NCBI GenBank assembly: GCA_900547505.1
Contig: URGY01000074.1
Coordinates: forward strand, 1-8,185
Source: an uncultured Collinsella sp.
GTDB lineage: Bacteria; Actinomycetota; Coriobacteriia; Coriobacteriales; Coriobacteriaceae
Reading direction: 5' to 3'
DNA length: 8,185 nucleotides
Shown: positions 4,205 to 8,185 of the stretch, in pieces
Layout: every line of letters begins with the position of its first letter
Position numbering within the stretch: position 1 is the stretch's first letter
Program-made: the position numbers and the translations under genes
The notes under the pieces: generated by a model
Database searches by the model: none
What the model was told of the DNA's origin: nothing
Seen by the model: the letters and a program-made list of their open reading frames with translations, nothing else

Positions 4205-6970
4205 ATGGACCAGGACCGCCAAAACAGCCAGAACCACGATGCGCAGCACGTGAGTCGCGACCAGGAGTTTACGACCTACCGCACCGCCCAAAGCTCAAAC
4301 GACATGGTGCCGACGGTGTTTCGCCGTGGCATCTATCGCACAATCCGAGGCAGTCTTAAGCGCTTCCTATCTATCGTGGTCATCACCGCGCTCGGCGTGA
4401 GTGTGATGTGCGGTCTTAAGGCGGGCTGCGAGGATCTGTGCGATTCGGTCGACGCCTACTTTGACCAGCAGAATGTCTACGATATCAACATCCAGTCGAC
4501 TTATGGCCTGACTGACGATGATCTCGACGCCATCCAAGAGGTCGATGGCGTCGAAACGGCCGAGGGCATCTACACCGAGACCGCCTACACCGCCGTGGGC
4601 ACAACGCGCGAGCGCGTGGTCGTGCAGAGTCTCTCCAAGGAGAACATCGATCAGCCGGTGCTCGTGAACGGCGATTTGCCCGAGAGCGCCGATGAGGTCG
4701 CGGTGACTTCGAAGTTCCTGAAGGCTTCGGGCAAAAAGCTCGGCGATACGGTGAGTTTTGCCGCCAATGACGCGAGCTCGTCGAACCAAAGCGCCAAGGA
4801 TCAGTTTGCCGCGGGCGATTACACCATTACGGCCGAGGTCCTCGATCCCACTGATGTGAGCTCCGACTCGACAGTCAACGCCTTTCGCGCTGCTTCGGCG
4901 GCGGACTATAAGTTCTATGTGAGCGAGGATGCCGCGACATCTTCTTCCTACTCCGCGGTCCACGTGATCGTCGAGGGAGCCAAGAGCCTCAACTCCTATT
5001 CGGATGCCTACGCGGCAAAGATCAACAAGGTCAAGGGCAATATCGAGAAGATCCGCGAGGAGCGTGAGAAGGCGCGCGCTCAGGAACTGACGGTCGACAC
5101 GCCGGCAAGCTTGGATGCGGCCGAGCGCCAGGCGAATATGCTCTTTGGGATTGAGCAGGACAACATCAATCGCATGGCCGAGGGCAGCGACGAGCGTGCG
5201 CAGGCGCAAGCCGACCTGGACCAGCGCCGTGCCGCCGCCGACCAGCAGTTTGCCGATGCCCGCGCCGAGCTCTCTGACCTTGGTGAATGCACCTGGTACA
5301 TCCAGGACCGCGGCAATATCGCAAGCTACTCGAGCGTGGAGAGCGATAGCTCGTCAATTGAGGCCATCGCCACGGTGTTCCCGTTCATCTTCTTTATCGT
5401 CGCCGTACTCATCAGCCTTACCACCGCTACGCGTATGGTCGAGGAGGAGCGCACGCTCATCGGCCTGTATAAGGCGCTCGGTTATTCGCGCGGACGTATC
5501 CTGTCCAAATACGTGGACTATGCGCTGTGGGCTTGTCTGATCGGCGGCGTGCTCGGCAATATCATCGGATTTGTGGGCCTGCCGCTGTTCTTGTTTACGG
5601 TGTTCGACGACATGTATTCGCTGCCCCAGATGCTGCTTTCGTACGACATTGTGTCGTCGATTGTGTCGGTGGCGCTGTTTGCCGTGGGCGTGGTGGGCGC
5701 CACGATTATCGCCTGCCGCCACGAGATGGCCGAGACCCCAGCCTCGCTCATGCGCCCCAAGGCTCCGCGCGCCGGCTCGCGCATCTTGCTCGAGCGCATC
5801 GGCTTTATCTGGCGCCGCATGGGCTTCTTAAACAAGGTGGCGGCGCGTAACCTGTTCCGCTACAAAAAGCGCGCCTTTATGACCATCTTCGGTATCGCCG
5901 GCTGCACAGCGCTCGTGATCTGCGGCATGGGCATCCGTGACACGTCGGTGGCGCTTTCGCCCAAACAGTACGGGCATATCACGCGCTACGACCTGCTGGC
6001 GGTCGCCAATCCCGACGATTTTTCGCAGACGTGCGCGGCATTGGATGAGCGCAGCGCGGCCAATGATTCCAACGTGACCGTGACCTCGACCCTGCCGATT
6101 ATGACCGACAACGTCACCTTTACGTTTGGCGGCAAGAGCGAGACTGTGCAGCTCATCGTGATTCCCGACGACCGCACGGGTGACTTGGGCGATTACGTGC
6201 GCCTGGAGGATGAGTCCAAAGAACCGCTGTCTTTGCGTGACGGAGACGTGTATCTGAGCAAAAGTTCACAGCTGGTGTTGGGGATTCAGCCGGGCGATAC
6301 GGCGCACGTCCAGGATTCGTCGCTCAATGTTGCCAAGGTCAAAGTCAGTGACATTTCGCTCAACTATCTGGGCAACACGCTTTACATGACGCAGGGCACC
6401 TATGAGCGCACGTTCGGTCGAAGCGCACGCCTTAACGGCGTCTTTGTGCTGCTTAAGGGTTCGTCGGCCAACCAGATTGCGTTTAGCAAGAATCTTAAGA
6501 GTGACGGTTGGCTTACGATATCGAGTACGGCCGAGCATTGGGAAAACTATGAGGCGAACTTTACGATTATCAATTCGGTCGTGGTGCTCGTGACTTTTAT
6601 GGCGGCGTGCCTGTCGTTTGTGGTGGTGTTTACGCTGTCCAACACGAATATCTCCGAGCGCGAACGCGAGCTGGCGACCATCAAGGTGCTGGGCTTCCGC
6701 CGTGGCGAGGTGCACCATTACGTCAACAAGGAGACGTTGATCCTCACGGCAATTGGCGCCGCGCTGGGCGTGCCACTGGGCGGCTTGCTGGCCGAGAGTT
6801 TTACGTACATTTTGCAGATGCCGTCGCTGTACTTTGACGTCGAAGTCGAGCCGCTAAGCTACGTGCTCGCCGTGGTGCTTTCCTTTGGCTTTACGTTTAT
6901 CGTCAACCTCGCCACCAACCGAACGCTCAACAAGATCGACATGGTCGGCGCCCTCAAGAGCGCCGAGTAA
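4205..6970 (+). CDS. FtsX-family ABC transporter permease with large extracellular domains
   Basis: A membrane permease of 921 residues counted from ATG 4205; an in-frame GTG at 4193 overlapping the ATPase stop would add four. One membrane segment near 53-73 is followed by a large extracellular region to about 386. That region contains an Ala/Glu/Gln/Arg-rich coiled-coil-like part (about 271-356), then the CTWYIQDR segment common in this family. Three membrane segments follow (about 387-408, 437-466, 480-504). A second unit has a segment near 557-577, an extracellular domain to about 786 and three more segments (787-812, 842-864, 882-902). Both FtsX coupling motifs that contact the ATPase are present: RMVEEERTLIGLYKALGYSRG (from 410) and ISERERELATIKVLGFRRG (from 816). 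Eight segments with two FtsX domains suit a monomeric permease. Related Gram-positive proteins usually have a longer coiled coil. The N-terminal about 35 residues are polar and probably cytoplasmic. The likely role is extrusion of, or mechanotransmission on, a surface-exposed substrate; the substrate is unknown. No two-component pair is next to it, unlike BceAB systems. Confidence 0.92.
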   Translation: MDQDRQNSQNHDAQHVSRDQEFTTYRTAQSSNDMVPTVFRRGIYRTIRGSLKRFLSIVVITALGVSVMCGLKAGCEDLCDSVDAYFDQQNVYDINIQSTYGLTDDDLDAIQEVDGVETAEGIYTETAYTAVGTTRERVVVQSLSKENIDQPVLVNGDLPESADEVAVTSKFLKASGKKLGDTVSFAANDASSSNQSAKDQFAAGDYTITAEVLDPTDVSSDSTVNAFRAASAADYKFYVSEDAATSSSYSAVHVIVEGAKSLNSYSDAYAAKINKVKGNIEKIREEREKARAQELTVDTPASLDAAERQANMLFGIEQDNINRMAEGSDERAQAQADLDQRRAAADQQFADARAELSDLGECTWYIQDRGNIASYSSVESDSSSIEAIATVFPFIFFIVAVLISLTTATRMVEEERTLIGLYKALGYSRGRILSKYVDYALWACLIGGVLGNIIGFVGLPLFLFTVFDDMYSLPQMLLSYDIVSSIVSVALFAVGVVGATIIACRHEMAETPASLMRPKAPRAGSRILLERIGFIWRRMGFLNKVAARNLFRYKKRAFMTIFGIAGCTALVICGMGIRDTSVALSPKQYGHITRYDLLAVANPDDFSQTCAALDERSAANDSNVTVTSTLPIMTDNVTFTFGGKSETVQLIVIPDDRTGDLGDYVRLEDESKEPLSLRDGDVYLSKSSQLVLGIQPGDTAHVQDSSLNVAKVKVSDISLNYLGNTLYMTQGTYERTFGRSARLNGVFVLLKGSSANQIAFSKNLKSDGWLTISSTAEHWENYEANFTIINSVVVLVTFMAACLSFVVVFTLSNTNISERERELATIKVLGFRRGEVHHYVNKETLILTAIGAALGVPLGGLLAESFTYILQMPSLYFDVEVEPLSYVLAVVLSFGFTFIVNLATNRTLNKIDMVGALKSAE

Positions 6971-7009
6971 CCTGCCAAAAAGGGACAGGTTTATTTTGGC
7001 AGGTTTTAT
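6971..7009 (+). terminator. Intrinsic terminator directly after the permease stop (inverted-repeat copy 2)
   Basis: CCTGCCAAAA (6971-6980) pairs perfectly with TTTTGGCAGG (6994-7003) over a 13-nt loop, followed by TTTTAT. It begins at the base after the TAA stop, so it is a good rho-independent terminator for the ABC operon. With 7010-7020 it forms the inverted partner of the repeat at 3398-3447, so a dispersed repeat appears to serve as the terminator. Confidence 0.7.
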
Positions 7010-7011
7010 CT

Positions 7012-7060
7012 GGGCAAACGCCGGACAACCATTAGGTGGCCCGGCGTTTGCCCCGTTTTG
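7012..7060 (+). terminator. Second strong hairpin, possible bidirectional terminator
   Basis: GGGCAAACGCCGG (7012-7024) pairs perfectly with CCGGCGTTTGCCC (7041-7053), a 13-bp GC-rich stem whose 16-nt apex can pair further (ACC against GGT). CGTTTTG follows on the plus strand. It lies between the convergent permease gene and the small minus-strand gene ending at 7087, so it probably insulates both; the U-run on the minus side is poor. Confidence 0.6.
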
Positions 7061-7086
7061 CTGGGGATGTTTGTCGTTCGGTGCTC

Positions 7087-7407
7087 TTACTGGCCAATCC
7101 AGTGTTGCGCATAGCTCTTAATGTCCTCGGTAAAACCGTCAAGGTCGTCAAGGGTGATCACGCTGTCGATAAGCAAATTGGCTATCTCGCGGTGCATAGC
7201 GCTGCGGCGAATGTCGTTTGCAATTACGCCTGAGGACAGCTTGTCTCTATTGAGGCGCTTTTCTAGTGCCCAAAATCTACTGGACGCTTCGCTGCCGCCA
7301 TTCAGTATCTCAACGTACTGGCCGATGAGCTTTTCCATATAACGTTCTTGCCATTGAGGAAGCATTTTCTTAAACAGCTTCCAGTCGCTTTCGGCTACGT
7401 CGCGCAT
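7087..7407 (-). CDS. Small hypothetical protein, 106 aa
   Basis: I do not recognise a characterised family, although proteins beginning MRDVAESDWKLF seem familiar as short hypotheticals in gut Firmicutes and Coriobacteria. The 106-residue product is soluble, rich in charged residues and predicted mostly helical: W9, W19 and further aromatics lie in the N-terminal half, followed by KRLNRDKLSSGVIANDIRRS near 51-70 and an acidic ITLDDLDGFTEDIK stretch near 84-97. There are no membrane segments and no catalytic motif. The open frame extends to a TTG at 7425, but GGAGGA at 7416-7411 lies a few nt ahead of ATG 7407, so the ATG is the start and the six upstream codons are leader. TAGAAT on the minus strand near 7453-7448 is a possible -10. 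It is monocistronic, convergent with the ABC operon, and lower in GC than its neighbours. Confidence 0.8.
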   Translation of the reverse strand: MRDVAESDWKLFKKMLPQWQERYMEKLIGQYVEILNGGSEASSRFWALEKRLNRDKLSSGVIANDIRRSAMHREIANLLIDSVITLDDLDGFTEDIKSYAQHWIGQ

Positions 7408-7525
7408 GTGTCCTCCGCTCGTCAAACGGGCTTTTCATTTGCCTTTCATTCTATTTGCTTTTCGCTCGCAGGCGTGGATGAGAGGCGCTCTTTAGCCTTC
7501 GAGATTGGGCTTGAATGGGTTGTAT

Positions 7526-7684
7526 GCCACAAAACGGGCCTATCTACTACGTTTAATTGGATACTCTCAACCATGCCGGGAAAACGAAAAAAAAACCGCA
7601 GGTAGAAGGCCTGTCGATTTTCGAAAAAGGCGGTCATGGTTGGCCCCTTCGGGCTAAACGTAGTAAATAGGCCCTTTTCTTGGC
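7526..7684. repeat. 159-bp near-palindromic element (MITE- or REP-like)
   Basis: The element is symmetric about 7605. The outer arms GGGCCTATCTACTACGTTTA (7536-7555) and its complement at 7655-7674 differ at one of 20 positions. CAACCATG (7568-7575) pairs with CATGGTTG (7635-7642) about the same centre, and weaker matching reaches GCCA (7526-7529) against TGGC (7681-7684). The apex has CAGG/CCTG (7599-7602, 7610-7613). The middle of each arm is A-rich and poorly matched. The two arms read outwards give similar peptides (LNVVDRP and LNVVNRP), but neither frame looks like a gene. It fills most of the gene-free stretch 7408-7854. It may be a non-autonomous mobile element or a large structured RNA. 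Confidence 0.65.
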
Positions 7685-7753
7685 GTGCGGTCAGCTCAAT
7701 GCTTATCTCTGTGCCGGAACTGACCCAATTGTTTGTTAGTTGCGGTGATATAC

Positions 7754-7788
7754 GGACTGTTTGGTGCTTTGGAGCCTCAAAACAGTCC
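7754..7788. repeat. Hairpin with perfect 9-bp stem
   Basis: GGACTGTTT (7754-7762) is perfectly complementary to AAACAGTCC (7780-7788), with a 17-nt loop in which GCT and AGC can pair further. No U-run follows on either strand. It lies 67 nt beyond the stop of the minus-strand membrane-protein gene, so it might protect that transcript's 3' end or be another dispersed repeat. Confidence 0.45.
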
Positions 7789-7854
7789 CTATTCCACCAC
7801 AACTTGGAAGGGGCGGCCGGTACCGGATGAGTGGTGCTGGCGGGTTAGGGCGGT

Positions 7855-8137
7855 TTAGGCCTGTTTGCGGTGCTTCCATTGCTTGCGGCACCAGCGCATG
7901 AGCGCCTTTATGACGGGAATCGTGATGAGGATGGCCCATGCGGGATGGGGCTGCCCCAGGCAAAGCCACATATAGAGAAACCATGCAATGGCGGCTGCTG
8001 GATAGACGCATTCAATGAGCTTTGACAAATGGCGTCGATCGATAAAGTCACCAATCGCGTAGTAGACGGGAACCAAAAAGACGAGCAAGAGTCCCGTAGC
8101 CCATGTGCCGTAGGCAATGCCGAGCACCAGGTAGGCG
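7855..8137 (-). CDS. Small membrane protein, 5' end missing (truncated by adapter)
   Basis: Only the C-terminal about 93 codons are present; the gene runs off the contig where genomic sequence stops at 8137. The visible part starts AYLVLGIAYGTWATG and ends in a basic tail, RWCRKQWKHRKQA. It has about four short hydrophobic stretches that read as two related modules. The first is AYLVLG...LLVFLVPVYYAIG; the second is IAWFLYMWLCLG...AWAILITIPVIKAL. They are separated by DFIDRRHLSKLIECVYP. This pattern resembles the membrane tail found on some Xre-type HTH regulators in Gram-positive gut bacteria, so the missing N-terminus might hold a DNA-binding domain; this is inference. The open frame appears to start at an ATG at 8181, but its first 15 residues (MQRSLVGSEMCIRDS) are translated adapter and must be discarded. 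Confidence 0.75.
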
Positions 8138-8185
8138 CTGTCTCTTATACACATCTCCGAGCCCACGAGACTACGCTGCATCTCG
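8138..8185. other. Nextera transposase adapter and i7 index (non-genomic contamination)
   Basis: CTGTCTCTTATACACATCT (8138-8156) is the 19-bp Tn5 mosaic end. CCGAGCCCACGAGAC (8157-8171) is the Nextera read-2 adapter. TACGCTGC (8172-8179) occupies the 8-nt i7 index position, and ATCTCG (8180-8185) begins the P7 flank. The order and spacing match an Illumina read-through exactly, so this is library sequence left on the contig end. On the minus strand it translates to the known artefact peptide containing VGSEMCIRDS. Confidence 0.98.

Noticed and set aside
4367..5209. 280-codon open frame on the minus strand inside the permease gene
   Set aside because: It is fully antisense to the strongly supported permease and arises from high-GC codon bias; its product has no recognisable domain.
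3398..7020. Composite transposon carrying the ABC transporter
   Set aside because: The inverted repeats have no transposase between or beside them, no clear target-site duplication flanks them, and one copy is a functional-looking terminator, so a dispersed repeat is a simpler reading.
7446..7802. 118-codon minus-strand open frame across the 159-bp palindrome
   Set aside because: It runs through an inverted repeat and a hairpin, has no good ribosome binding site, and its product shows no domain.
7817..7826. Palindrome CCGGTACCGG
   Set aside because: Ten bases of GC-rich palindrome are expected by chance in this composition and nothing nearby gives it a role.

Overview
The window looks like a short, high-GC contig from a gut actinobacterium of the Coriobacteriia, most likely Collinsella or a close relative. 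This rests on codon use, the gene families present and the style of the intergenic repeats; no marker gene is present, so it is an inference. The right end (8138-8185) is not genomic. It is an Illumina Nextera transposase adapter plus index, so the window is probably one whole assembled contig, and the first six bases may also be adapter.

Layout. Positions 1-381 hold a very GC-rich stretch with a degenerate tandem repeat of about 50 bp and no convincing gene, ending in a promoter-like -10 and a good ribosome binding site. Next is an ogt-type O6-alkylguanine DNA alkyltransferase (382-960, +). Between it and the convergent next gene lie two tandem imperfect hairpins of REP type (1001-1112). A CLC-family transporter with features of the fluoride/proton antiporter clade (1167-2417, -) follows, with its own promoter and a terminator-like hairpin in its leader. 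Upstream of that is a GyrI-like domain protein (2588-3226, -). Its promoter region carries a perfect 14-bp palindrome matching the Gram-positive/actinobacterial LexA (SOS) box.

A two-gene ABC transporter operon occupies 3498-6970 (+): a MacB/LolD-type ATPase and a large FtsX-family permease with eight predicted membrane segments. It is bracketed by two 50-bp copies of one repeat in inverted orientation (45/50 identical). The downstream copy folds as an intrinsic terminator and is followed at once by a second hairpin with a 13-bp stem. Then come a small hypothetical protein (7087-7407, -), a gene-free stretch containing a 159-bp near-palindrome and a separate 9-bp-stem hairpin, and the 3' end of a small membrane protein gene (7855-8137, -) cut off by the adapter.

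How the genes relate. Ogt repairs alkylated guanine. The GyrI-like protein, if SOS-controlled as the operator suggests, would be a second genotoxin-response gene close by; the E. coli gyrI/sbmC gene is also in the LexA regulon, and some GyrI-like proteins hydrolyse DNA-alkylating cyclopropanoid toxins. The CLC protein and the ABC exporter are separate transport functions. I see no complete new multi-gene system. The most interesting points are the SOS box, the repeat families (three hairpin-forming types in 8 kb), the leader attenuator and the adapter artefact.
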